Positions 46,501 to 58,390 of a stretch of DNA of 64,000 nucleotides are shown piece after piece; within the stretch, counting starts at the first letter, position 1; each line of letters opens with the position of its first letter. The DNA lies in contig OY282609.1 of NCBI GenBank assembly GCA_958298945.1, forward strand, positions 32,461,212 through 32,525,211, read 5' to 3'. Under the pieces are notes generated by a model. That model searched no databases. It was not told the origin of the DNA and saw only the letters and a program-made list of their open reading frames with translations. The stretch is from Atherix ibis. Its lineage: Eukaryota; Arthropoda; Insecta; Diptera; Athericidae. The position numbers and the translations under genes were made by a program.

Positions 46501-49368
46501 AATATTAGCTTATTTTCATAATTATTTAATGATAACTCTGTTATTTCTGTCTAGTTCTAAAGAAAGTATAATGTTTTGTTTCTAATTCGAATAATAATTC
46601 TTATTAAATTAAATAGCAATAATTAAGTAAACCAAAAAAAATATTGTATAAATTCTCGAATTATTCTCTTTACAGATTTTATAAAAGTATAGCTTTTAGT
46701 AGAGGACAGTTAATTACCAATCCACATTTACCAATTGAAAGTATTTATCAACCAATCTTCCGTCGAAGTTTATATACAATAGGAATTTTAATGAGGTTTT
46801 TCGACTTCAAATCACCTATGATTCTAGGAATACATAAAGGTATTTGTTACATAATGTATGAATTCAATGACGGAAAATAAAAATTATGTGCTATAATTTA
46901 TTTAGGCGATGGTCTATCCCCTTCAATATGTGACGAAGTTTTTGAATGCCTCATGTTTTTTACGACTTGCAGTAATTTCGATATTCGAAAGCAAGCCTTG
47001 GTATCGTTGGGACATTTTTGTGTCCAAAACGATGAATATTTAACTAGAGTCGAGCTACGCGATCATTATCGAGAATTGCTGACATCAACAACAGTGCAAT
47101 CGTGCATAAAACTAGTGTGTATGCGAAATATTTGGATGTATTTAACAGAGTCTGAGCTGTATATGCACAATAAAGAAAAAGACTGTAAGTTTATATTTAA
47201 AAAAAATAACATAAATTTTCATTAATCAATCTAATACACATTTCAGGGCATAACCAAGCACAAACTGAGGATTTAAAGGAAATGAATGATGTGTCATCAG
47301 GAATGGCTAGTCGAATAATCCAACTATATTTGACGGAAATTTTAAAATGTTTTCTTCACATTGAGTATTCAGTGCGATTATGGGCAGTTAAAGTGATACA
47401 AATCGTCTTGCGGCAGGGTCTAGTACATCCAGTGAGAATGGTACCATTTTTGATCTGTTTAAGCACTGATGACAAGCTAGAGGTAAAGGAAAAATTGAAA
47501 ATATGTCAATATTATTGTGCTTTATTTATTTACCATTTGAAGGAGAAGAGAAAATAAAAGAAATAATTTTATTGTCCAGGTTGCTCATCGAGCAGATGCT
47601 TTACTTAAAGATATCGATAAGACTTATCCTGGTTATGTAAACATGAAATTGCAACAGGGCTTGCACCTATCGTTCGAACTTCAGGATACTCTACAAACTA
47701 CGTCAACTAATCGAATTGTTCGCGGATATACGTAAGCAAATTCACTTTTATATATTTGTGCTGATTAAAATTGATTTATTAATTATTTAATTATATTTGC
47801 AGAATAAAAGATGATCAGCCAGTCTCGATGAATGATTTTTTGTATTCTTTATTGCGCAATACGAAACCACATCGACGCGCTTTTATTCAGTGTGTAACAA
47901 AACAGTTCGACGATCAGCGTACAACTTTGCGGCAAATGTTGTACTTAGCAGACAATTTAGCATATTTTGGGTATGCGGTACAAGATGAGCCATTGTATCT
48001 TATTCATTATATAGATATGATGATATCGGTGACGGGTACCAATGTTTTGGCAACTTTCAAAGAAGGACTGAAACCACGCGATTCGCCAGCACAAATTCAG
48101 GAGGGTACCGAAAACAATGATAAATCCGGTGTTCTTGGTGACGATGATGACGATGATGATGAAGACAAAGACATGCTGTATACACGTTTACCTGATGATA
48201 CAACCGAATTGCAGCAATGTATAACTGGGTCTCAAGGTTGTATGTTAATGTTAATATTGAAACAGCATTTAAAGGATATGTATGGAATAACTGATGGAAA
48301 AATATCGAGGTATTCGCCATCAGAACCACAAAAAATTTATGAGAAGGCAGTTTCTCGACGAAATGTAACCCGATTCAATCCTAAATCTACAATCGAAATT
48401 ATCAAAAAAGAAAATGTTATCAATAAGGAGTTAGAAGAGAAGGACAAACGTGATCTAATTGATAAATATTTAGATGTAAGTTAAACGAAAAGCAGACTAA
48501 AAAGACTCATCAATTTTTGAGACAAAAATTTATTATATTGCTATAATTTTATTCATATTTGCATATTTGTTTATTTTTTATTTCAGTTTAAACAATTAAT
48601 GCTTAAATTAGATCCAGATGATTCTGAATCTGGTGACGAAGAAAAAACGAAATTAAACAATTCAATGTCCTCAGCACCTGGAGGTGGCTCAGTACCAGGA
48701 ACTCCAGTAAAAGCAATAAACAAACATATTTCTAGTGCAAATATGAATCCAGATGAGAACCACGATAATAATGCAGCTAATGAAAATAATATTCATGGAA
48801 ATAACTATAATAATTCAATAGCAACACCAGTGGTTATGCAACCAAATAAGGTATGTGAAAGTGTTATTTTATTATAATTTTTGTATAATATAATCAAATG
48901 AAATTTGATTATTTGAAATTATTTTTTGTGAGAAATATTTGTTTCGTAAATGGGGATACTAATTGAGTTGCTGATACCTATTCTACTGTTTGGGATAATT
49001 CAAGATATATTCTGAATACTTACACTGTCTTTGATACTATTCTTTATTTAAAATAATATGGATTCATTTTATTAGTTTAATTAACGTTAATGTCAATCAA
49101 TTCTTTATGTGCGAATGTGTTCAATAATTGGCTAATTGGTTAAAAAAAATAATTCGAAAAAAGTGCATTCAAATAATAATACTTTCGTGAAAACAAATGT
49201 TTGCAGGAAGTCAATCAAAATTTGACAACGCCAAAAATATCGAAGTCAACTGGAAAGACAACTCAATCAGTTCGTAAGCAGCCTACACGCGGTAAACGGA
49301 AAAAGAAAAAAGTAATAGTATCATCGGATGAGGGTGAAAGTGATTACAGCGATAATGATTATTCGTAA
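38595..49368 (+). CDS. Nipped-B: Nipped-B / SCC2 / NIPBL cohesin loading factor
   Basis: Loads cohesin onto chromosomes in the nucleus (with Mau2/SCC4) and supports enhancer-promoter communication. Coding segments: 38595-38661, 38848-39019, 39113-39237, 39292-39416, 39486-39727, 39783-41341, 41414-41578, 41639-41817, 41905-42342, 43144-43884, 44254-44482, 44606-44915, 44988-45216, 45304-45498, 45586-45678, 45746-46072, 46178-46353, 46676-46839, 46906-47184, 47247-47482, 47580-47731, 47803-48475, 48587-48850, 49207-49368. All introns are GT-AG and the sum is 7,302 nt, 2,433 residues plus TAA, in frame throughout. N-terminus MSDRDVPSVPVTTLAGL matches fly Nipped-B. A Gln-rich region (about 275-580) and a HEAT-repeat body with NAIEACLLICNIYSTVKDLK (about 890), IQMVTALVLQLIQCATVLPD and FIQCVTKQFDD follow. 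Then come an acidic run near 2,180 and a basic tail. No broken residues seen. Confidence 0.95.
39870..40800 (+). repeat. Glutamine-rich CAA/CAG repeat within Nipped-B
   Basis: Imperfect CAA/CAG codon repeats encode a Gln/His-rich region of about 310 residues. The longest pure run is 19 glutamines at 40,543-40,599, nearly all CAA. Such a tract is prone to length change. The two other frames also stay open in places and give Asn/Ser-rich or Leu-rich artefacts. Confidence 0.95.
41579..41638 (+). other. 60-nt optional intron in Nipped-B
   Basis: Bounded by GTGATC and a pyrimidine-rich tattttcag. It is a multiple of three without stops, so retention would add 20 residues (DLLYIFEFNTNTYELL and flanks). 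Splicing gives NFNSEETDE, a more typical acidic linker, and 60 nt is a common size for a short insect intron. I favour removal, but both products are possible. Confidence 0.6.
42343..43143 (+). other. Long intron of Nipped-B (801 bp)
   Basis: Starts GTGAGT and ends TTTTAG. A reverse-strand patch at 42,580-42,780 is somewhat richer in GC than the rest of the intron and could be a decayed small transposon. No protein family recognised. Confidence 0.5.
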
Positions 49369-49547
49369 TCGTGTATTAATGGGGCAATTTATAGAAGATA
49401 TATTTTCAAACTAGAATAACTAATAATAATTAAGCTAATGAAAAAAATAACTTTTGATTTATTGTACTCGCATACGATCGAAATTAATTGCTAAATGAGA
49501 AGATGTGAATATAAAGAAATTACAATAATTGAAAACTTTACAATAAA
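49369..49547 (+). terminator. Nipped-B 3' UTR and first poly(A) signal
   Basis: The stop TAA at 49,366-49,368 is followed by AT-rich sequence, with the first canonical AATAAA at 49,542-49,547. Further AATAAA copies are frequent in the AT-rich DNA downstream, so the true cleavage site is uncertain. Confidence 0.5.
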
Positions 49548-52500
49548 AAAGTCATATTTTACTATTAAAAGTTAAAAAAGATAATGAGTAAAAATTACAA
49601 TATTAAATAAAAATTTTACAAGACAAAAGAGTTTTGGAGTCTTAACACAATCAATATTTCGGTAAAATGATAATTAAAAATTTAGAGCAAATTGATAAAA
49701 TAATAATTATAGATTATATAAAAGAGAATATAGCAGAAAAGAAGACTTTTTACTTAAGTATATTTATCACATGAATCGATCATTTCTATTACCAATTAAT
49801 TGTTAATTTTCATCATTTTATATAAATATATTATATATTTATATATAAATATAAATATATAATATATTTATATTTAAGTTTAAGAAATATAGTTTTTACT
49901 AAAAGAAAAAAAAAATTATACCTATAGATATATGTGTGTAGAAGAAAATTCAGTTCTTTCTTTTATAATGAAAGTAAATAAATAAAAATTATAAAATAAA
50001 AAAATTAATATATTTAAAATTAATTTAAACTCTAAGACTATTTCTGGATATATGAAAATAAAAATTGCAAACAGCTATGAAACGAAAATTAATAATTGCC
50101 CTCTACATATGATTTGATAATATAATGGAATACAATTTCATTGGCGGTATGTGGTATGTATAGCTAAATTACCATAGAAATATAATCAACAACTAATTTA
50201 AATGAAATGATAAAAATTAATAAATATTATAACTCCTATTAGAAATAAAACAATAAAAGTAATAAGGTAAAATATAATTGAAATCGTGATGAACATGGAA
50301 CAATTGAAAATATTTTAAAAGCAAAGGTAAAAGTTTATATATAAAATAAATATTTGTTAGCATATTAATTAAGCAAAGAAATTCACAAAAATAAACACAC
50401 ATACATATATTGATATTCTAGGATATAAAATTAATATACATATAAAGAAAAGTATATTTAAAACAAAACAATAAATGAAAAATTTAGATAAGATTAAATA
50501 ATTATATGAAAAAGAAAATATTGATAAGTAATAATAAGAGTGAATATATTAAAAATAAAAAAAATTAATATTAATTATAAATATTTAATGATAGTTAATT
50601 TCTTTATTGTGTATTTATTTATGCTATAATTTAAACTATAGGCATAAGAGAAATATTTATAATACATACATAGGCGATAGCTGTAGGAACTTTTGAATAA
50701 AAAAATCAAACAAAATGAATAAAAAGAAAAAAAAATAATTTTAATAAATATCTTCTACATATGTATACATATAGAAAAGAAAAAATATATATTAAAATTT
50801 GTAAGAGAACTAACTAAAAAATTTGAACATGGAAAACCTAAAAAAAAAATTATTTTAATTAATGGTGACGTGAACAAAATATTTAATAAAAAGCAATGAA
50901 TTTTCTTCAGAAAAAAAATCGTGTAGAAAGAGAAATAATATAATATTAAATAAAAATAATAGTGGAAACTTACTTTTACAATAATTATATAAATATATTA
51001 TTAAAATAACACTTAGCATTAAAGAAAAACATCCACACCAATTAATATACATACACAAAAATAGTAGTATACAGAGATTATTATATTATTTAAGCCTATC
51101 GTAATAATTGAATTTATTCGAGATAGCAACGCATTATCATATATTTGTTTATTAAGGGATAGTAAATAAATATATGAAATTAAATCGATAAAAATTTCAT
51201 TAAGAAAAAGCGAAGAAAAAAATGAGAAAAATCTATAATAGTTTAACATCATCAACTAATAACTACTTATTTTTAATGTAAAATATTACTTTTGTATAGA
51301 ATTTTTAACATATACTTTTAATTAATTATTATTAATAATTTTTATTAAATAGAAAAATCATACATGATGATATTTGTACGTCCGTTCATTTTTTCTTCTT
51401 CATTTTAATCATTTGAGTTTTATTTGTTCGCCCAAAAATTCACATGAGAGTATAATAGAAATTATAATGAAAAAATAACCATTTAATTATAAATAATATT
51501 TATTTATAATATATCAATTATTTTTTTATTTTAATTAAAAATTATATTAAACATATAACAGTTTCAATTAATAAAACAAAGTTTTAATACAATTGAAATA
51601 ATTTTTAAATATAAATCCACTTTGCTACGTATAAGAAAAATTTAATGAATAAAGTGTTGTATATGGTAAAAGGAGCAAAAATCCACATTGAAAGTTGTGC
51701 AGTTATCGTTTGTGACAATTATTTTTTCTTCAATTATAAAGTGATTTTTTTGTTCAACAAACTACATTAAATATAATAAATTATGAAATTTATTATATTT
51801 AATGTAGTTTTCTGTAAGTATTTCATATTAATACTATTAGCGATTTGTTATTGTGATACACGAAAATAAAAGTGCGGGTCACTCTTGTGTAGTGTACAAA
51901 CAACGTAAAAACGCTGGGATCTTGAGAATGAGTACGTACGTAATTCTGTAAAGGTAAACACTATTGATTCCATAATTGCAAACAATTTTGAAACAAAACA
52001 ATAGTAAAGAAAGTCAAATTTATAGATAAGATTAATTAAAATGATTTATTGACAAAGTATTTATATTGATATCGCTAAAATTAGAAGTTATTTTTTAACA
52101 TATTTAGTTTCGTAATAAATACTATTAGTAAACTGCGAATTCTGCTCACAACTAATTTATTTTATATTTATTACGAATCTTAAATAAGTTTCTGTATTTT
52201 TTTTTAAATATTCATTTTTTTTCTTCTATATTATACTATTGTAATTTGCATTTATTTTGTATAAATCATTTTGCTGGTGTTGATAAAAATAATTCCGAAA
52301 TGAATGTTTGCATAAAAAGGTGCTAAGAGAATCGTATATGTTATAATTTAAGCGAAATGATTAAATATAGAATAATAACCATAATAGAATAACAATAATA
52401 AACTAATAGAAAAATAATACACCGTTAAATCTATTTCATACTAAGCAAATCTATAGATTTATTTATATATAAACCATGGTTAAATAAGTTTATGTATTGA

Positions 52501-53011
52501 AGAAACTGAAATTTTTAAAGTGGCAATTGTAGCGAGAGAACTTATTTAAATATGTCAACATTTTATTTAATATTTGATTAAGATGTGTGTCTATATTTTA
52601 AGGTATTTTTACATAATTAAAAATATTAAACATTCAGCATATTGTTATCTGATTTGTTGTCGATAAGTTAAGAAACAATCGAATTCATTAATTTTTTTTT
52701 CATATTTTTAAAAGTACCCAATTAAATTTTTCTATTTTCAAAGAATTAAAAAAAAATAAAGAAAAGTAAACTTTTACAATAGTTTAAAAAATGTATATTC
52801 AACGGCATAAAACACTAGAAGTACAGTCGTATTTGTATTTGATTTAAATCTTAATACTAATTTTTAACCATTATATAAAAAGTGGGATCAATTATTCTTA
52901 AATTTTATTTCACATGAGCTCACAGAAAATAATATCATATTTCATTATTCTTATAATATATACAATATTTTCAGAATAATTCACATAATTAATAAAATTT
53001 ATTTTAGTAAG
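49548..53011. other. AT-rich intergenic DNA; one 24-bp inverted repeat
   Basis: No gene, RNA or transposon recognised. Positions 51,759-51,782 are perfectly complementary to 51,787-51,810 (core actacattaaatataataa) with a 4-base spacer. Several TATA-like dinucleotide runs lie near 49,835-49,875. Confidence 0.5.
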
Positions 53012-53013
53012 TA

Positions 53014-53873
53014 CGAGGTCTGTTCAAAAAGTACCGCGGGTTACGTATATTCGATTTTCGATTTTTTATGGTGTTATGTTGGTAGTCATGTCTCTCATTT
53101 ACAAGTTCGGCCATTTTGAATGTTCAGTTAAATTTTGATAGCTGCTTTGCTTGCACGTGTTTTTGGCTCGTCTTCGATTTTTGCCCATTTTCGACCAAAA
53201 ACAGCATCGCATTAACATTGCTAAGGAGCTGTTGGACTCTGTTCGTGACGACCCAAATTTGCTCCAGAGGGTCATAACTGGTGACGAATCATGGGTTTAT
53301 GGTTATGACGTGGAAACCAAAGCCCATCAATCATCTCAATGGAAGCTATTCGGTCGAATGTGAACGTTTTGCTTAGTTTTCTTCGATTGCAGGGGCGTGG
53401 TGCATCATGAGTTCTTGCCACAGGGTAGAACGACCAATAAGGAATATTACCAGCAAGTTGCGCGAAGCAATCCGCCAGAAACGCCCGGATTTGTGGAAGA
53501 AGAAAAATTAGCTTTTGCACCATGATAACGCCCCTGCTCACGCATCGTTACTTGTGCACGAATTTTTGGCCAAAAACCACACACTAATAATGCCGCAGTC
53601 ACCGTATTCCGCAGATCTGGCCCCCTGTGACATTTTCTTGTTCCCGAAACAGATTCTTTGATCCATTTTTTTGGAATGGGCAAAAATTGAAGACGAGCCA
53701 AAACACGTGCAAGTAAAGTAGCTGTCAAAAATTAACTGAATATTCAAAATGGCCGAACTTTTCGGGATAAGTGATACATATGAGTACCAACATAACGCCA
53801 TAAAAAAATCGACAATTGAATATACGAAACCCGCGAAAATTCAAAATTCGCGATACTTTTTGAACAGACCTCG
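53014..53873 (+). mobile_element. Mariner (DD34D), long-inverted-end family, copy E
   Basis: 860 bp with TA at 53,012-53,013 and 53,874-53,875. Same internal deletion as copies A and B (gcccatt joined to ttcgaccaaaaacagc). Transposase pieces: KELLDSVRDDPNLLQRVITG, DESWVYGYDVETKAHQSSQW, then after further small deletions ARPDLWKKKN-type sequence, HHDNAPAHASLLVHEF and MPQSPYSADLAPCDIFLFPK. The 3' end is an inverted copy of the 5' end. It is isolated in AT-rich DNA about 3.6 kb past Nipped-B. Confidence 0.9.
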
Positions 53874-53875
53874 TA

Positions 53876-56264
53876 CTTATTATATTTGAGCTTTTTCTAA
53901 TGATTTAAGCAAAAAGCATACACTTTTATTATGCGCATATGCTAATTGGTAACAGTTATCAGATCACATTTTGCAGACATTGATAATTTTAATAAATATT
54001 CATATTATTCCGTCCGAAGCCAAGCAACTTAAGTAGATCAATCATTATAGGGGCTTCGAAATATTGACTTCGAATTATTTTTATTCACTATAAATTTTTG
54101 TTGGATATTTTCATTTTCTAGAATTTGAACAAATTTCCAATCCTGCTGATATAAAATATTTAAATTCAGTTTTTGAAGTTTTTTTTTTTCGTCCATATTT
54201 ACTTCATCCTTTCATTAATGACGCAAGCATATTCTTTTTAATACTTGAACAATTTATACCATAATTTTATTTCGTAATTAATATCAGAATCGTTAAATAA
54301 TTTCACTACCGCAGAACTATTTTGATAATATTCGTAGGTGGCTTATAGCTTATATAGTCAAAATCTGTTTATTTTGATATTTTCTAATTGAGCCGTGATT
54401 CAATTAATTTTTACGAAATAACTTAAAATATAAATCTTAGTCATCAACAATTGTGTATTAATTCATTATATCAATTATTTTATTATTATTTACACTAAAA
54501 TAGTATATATGTAACATTTGAGAAAATAACAGAATATGATGAAAGCTAATTTACAAACTTTAAAAATATAATTTAAATATATATAAATGTGTGTGTATTT
54601 ATAAAACCAATGTCCGATTGTAAAGACTAGTAAGTATACTCGTAAATGTTTCCTTTATCAGTAAAATTTAAGGCAATAGAAAAATACAAATATTATTTTT
54701 TCTTTAAAAAAAGAAGAAATATACACAGACACATCAATGCATACATATATGACGGAAATAAATAATTGTGAATATAATATATTCGATCAATAAATATTTT
54801 CTATAAAAGTCGTTTGAATCTGTCTGTTATTAACTTGAAAGTTTGAAAATTATAAAATTGTAGTTTTTTGTAGAATTAAATTAATGGATAAATTGAAAGA
54901 TAGTTTTTTACAAAATAATTTCATTTAATTTATTTATATTGTATAATATTATAATCTTTGAAGTTATAAAAAAAATTCATTTTCAAAAATATATATTTAA
55001 AATTGAACCCAACAAAAAGAAACTATTTAGTCTTGTATATGTTTAGTTATACTTAATGTAGGATTTTAAAATGTTTAAAAACTATTAGAAATAGGAACGG
55101 TATATGTATAAAGTCGATGCGATCCTAATAAGAAGTCGTCAGAGTATAAAAATAAGGTAAAATAGATTTTTAAAATGTTTATATTGAATTAATAATATAA
55201 GGCAGTAGTGATTCAAATTTTGTTGATACTCTCAAATGGAAACAAAACTCAATAAAAAAAGAAAATACTAATAATAATAGTATAAAGCTAATATGAAAAT
55301 GTTCACCGTATTAAATGTAAATGTAAACCCTGTGAAGTATATAAGGACACGAAGTTATAAATAGGATATAATAATCTGTAATTCTAGTTTATAAATGAAT
55401 AATCTTACTTGAACAAAAAACTTATGTAAAAAGAAATTCTCTTAATTTAAACATATAAACAAAAACAAAAACAAAATTTAAAAATAATTATTAGAGATTT
55501 TGGCAAAACAAACTTGCTTATTGACCAGATCCCAAAAAAAAAAAAATACAGAAATAATTCAAAATTCATAGATTTATATTTGGAAAAAAATATACAGAAA
55601 ATGGATTTGATTAGGCAAGATAATATAAAAAGTCAACAATAAAAATGGCTAATACTAATTAATTACTGATAATTAAAACAAAAAATAAAAGCGCGAATTA
55701 ATTTTAAAATAATGAATTATATTGATAATAACAATAATAATAATAATAATAATAATAATATTAATATTAATATAAAAAGTTTATTTGTAATTATTGATGT
55801 TATATACAAAATTTTTATATATAAAAAGAAAAAGTACAGAAAAAAAATCAAGTTATGAATTACATTGATAAAAACTCAAATGATTGAAACTTGAAAAGAA
55901 AAAAAAAGAGAATGGAATATAAATAATAAATAATTAAATTACATAAGATGTGTAGTATTACCATGAATTTATTATAAAAAGAGTTTTATTAAATAATATT
56001 TAATAACGTATAGTGTTTATTTTCTTACAGATATCTTTTATAAATAATGCAAAACGTAGTATTTTTACAAGATGGTTTTTTTGTCTATGTGTGTTCTTAT
56101 ATAGAATATAAACATCATTGTTCTGATTTGGTTTATTTGATAGAATTTTTTCAATTTTGTTTATTAAATATATATTAATTTTATAATAATTTAATCTTAT
56201 TTTATAAAATCAATTTCATGCTGGTAAATATTTGATTTCAATTTGGTATTTTATTATTTTAATA
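53876..56264. other. AT-rich intergenic DNA with an (AAT)n microsatellite
   Basis: No gene seen. A trinucleotide run of AAT type lies at about 55,726-55,760. Confidence 0.55.
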
Positions 56265-56266
56265 TA

Positions 56267-57440
56267 TTCCAGGTGTATAAGCTTAAATCCGCTGTTTAAT
56301 CATAGATGGCGTGAGTGAGCGTATTAAGCAACCATACTTTTTTTTATGAGTTTGACATCTGTCAACATTAATCAGTGCACATTGTCAGTAATTTCGTACA
56401 AGAACATACATTTTTCCTTTGTTAATCATGTCTAGTTTTGTGCCAGAAAAAGAGCTTATGCGGGAAGCTCTGCTTTTCTACTTCAATTTGAAGAAATCGG
56501 CTGCCGAATCGCATCGAAAGCTTATGGAGGTCAATGATTACAGTGCTTTATCGGAAACAACGTGCCGAGATTGGTTTCGTCGTTTCAAAGACGACTTGTG
56601 GGACAAGAAGTGTGAAAATCGGCCTAGGAAGGTTGAGGACCATCAATTGCAGGCTCTTTTGGACGAAGACGATACCCAATCGCAAAAAATGCTGGCGGAG
56701 CAATTGGGTGTTACACAACCAGCCATTTCCATGCATCTGCGTGCCATGGGGAAGATTGAAAAAATCGGAAAATGAGTGCCGCATGAATTGAACCATAGGC
56801 AGATGGCGCGACGCCAAAACACATGCGAAATCTTGCTCGCCATACAAAAAAGAAAGTCGTTCCTGCATCGGATTGTGACAGGCGATGAAAAGTGAATATA
56901 TTTCGAGAATCCTAAACGCAAGAAATCGTGGGTTGATCCCGGCCAACCATCAACATCTTCCCCAAGACCAAATCGCTTCGGACGGAAGACGATGCTGTGC
57001 GTTTGGTGGAATCAGTAGGGTATCGTCTACTATGAGATGTTGAAACCTGGTGAAATTGTCAATGCCCACCGCTAACACCAACAACTGATCACCGTGCTCT
57101 GCGTGAAAAAAGGACGCATTATCAACAAAGACATGACAAGCTGATTTTCGTCCACGACAACGCACCATCGCACACGTCAAAAATGGTTTGCAACTACTTG
57201 GAGACACTCAACTGGGAGGTGATACCCCACCCCGGTTATCACCAGACCTGGCCCCTTCCGACTATCAGCTGTTTTCGTCGATGGGCCACGCGCTCGCTGA
57301 GCAGCACTTCGATTCTTACGAAATTGGCTTCATGAGGGGTTTGCCTCGAAAGAAAATGAATTTTTTTGGCGTGGTATTCACAAATTTCCCGAGAGATGGG
57401 AAAAATATGTAGCTAGCAAGGGGAAGTACTTTGAATAAAT
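56267..57440 (+). pseudogene. Mauritiana-type (Mos1-like) mariner relic
   Basis: The left end ccaggtgtataagctt after a TA resembles the terminal repeat of Mos1-type elements. The transposase starts at ATG 56,428 (MSSFVPEKELMREALLFYFN) with a paired-like HTH, ALLDEDDTQSQKMLAEQLGV, then a TGA at 56,773. It continues VPHELNHRQMARRQNTCEIL, FLHRIVTGDEK (first Asp), VDPGQPSTS, TMLCVWWNQ, FSSTTTHHRT-type remains of the second Asp region, and SPDLAPSDYQLFSSMGHALA with the third Asp. Stops and frameshifts abound and no right-hand terminal repeat was found, so it is dead and 3'-truncated. Confidence 0.88.
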
Positions 57441-57459
57441 TTGTTTTTGCTTTCAATGA

Positions 57460-57523
57460 GCATTTGTGTTAAAAAGTAAATTCTTAGTGGTAGCATTTGT
57501 GTTAAAAAGCAAATTCTAAGTGG
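57460..57523. repeat. 31-bp unit repeated twice
   Basis: gcatttgtgttaaaaag then t/c aaattct t/a agtgg at 57,460-57,490 and 57,493-57,523, just past the mariner relic. The intervening 57,524-57,830 shows nothing recognisable. Confidence 0.7.
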
Positions 57524-57829
57524 CACGAGATTCCAGGCCATTTTGACGACAACTAAAGTTTATGTGTACTGAACGCAGGTATTTCCAGTGCCACTAAATT
57601 AAGGTAGCGAAGGTCTACACTCTTATATCAACCTTGCAGAGTATCAGAACTGCATTTTGTACTCATTTTTCCTGTTTGATAACAAAAAAAATTATATAAT
57701 AACCATAATGATTCTTTCCCCTTTCATAAAAATTGTTCTTAACTCTAAAAATAAAACATGCAAATTTTACGAGTAAACTTTTTATAGTAATTATATTATT
57801 TTAATATCGCATAAGAAAACCTTAATGTA

Positions 57830-58390
57830 CATTAAATTGAAAAAATAATCGAAAATAATATTAACAAAAATCGGCTCTTCTTAGTGCCAAAAACAATAAA
57901 TATAAAACATTGGGCAAAAAATGTTGTAAAAATAATGGGCAGCAGAATCACCTCCGCAATAATTAAAAAATAAGATTTAACCATACGCGAATAACAAGTG
58001 GGATAACAAGTTGAGTGGTTCGAGTAATTAACGTGGTTAAGGGAAAAATTGGTGTAGTTCGCACTTGGACGGGTGACCTGACCGCTTCGAAAATTTTCAA
58101 CTCGCCGAGTGAAAGAAATAAATTTCATCGGACAAAATTGCATTTAATGACCACCGAAGCTCTGGCAGCAGAATCAGAGAGCGGTGCACTATCGGCCATA
58201 GGCACAAATGATCCTGTGGCGAGCCATTTTATTTTATTTTTTTCTAGGGGCGCAGAAAATGCACTAAATGGGTCGAATTTTTTTATTGCTCTAATCAAAA
58301 TGAGTGGCACCTCAAATAAAAGGTCTCAACGAGTTCTTTGTCAGAATCTGGTTCAGAGTCCTGACGGCGATGTCCTTTTCGAGTTATAAT
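57830..58390 (+). repeat. Dispersed repeat with 5S-rRNA-like segment (copy 2)
   Basis: The first 200 bp parallels 9,538-9,800. The 5S-like part, ttaacgtggttaagggaaaa and cgcacttggacgggtgacc (about 58,028-58,080), follows the order of the 5S A and C boxes with substitutions. The part after 58,250 shares aatgggtcgaattttttt and a cagagtcctg-cgg-gatgtcctttt block with 15,535-15,636. Together these suggest a 5S-headed SINE-like family with composite copies. Confidence 0.5.

Noticed and set aside
53000..53020. A CRISPR array or other prokaryotic feature suggested by the recurring cgaggtctgttcaaaaa string
   Set aside because: The copies are mariner ends kilobases apart in a eukaryotic genome, with TA target duplications.
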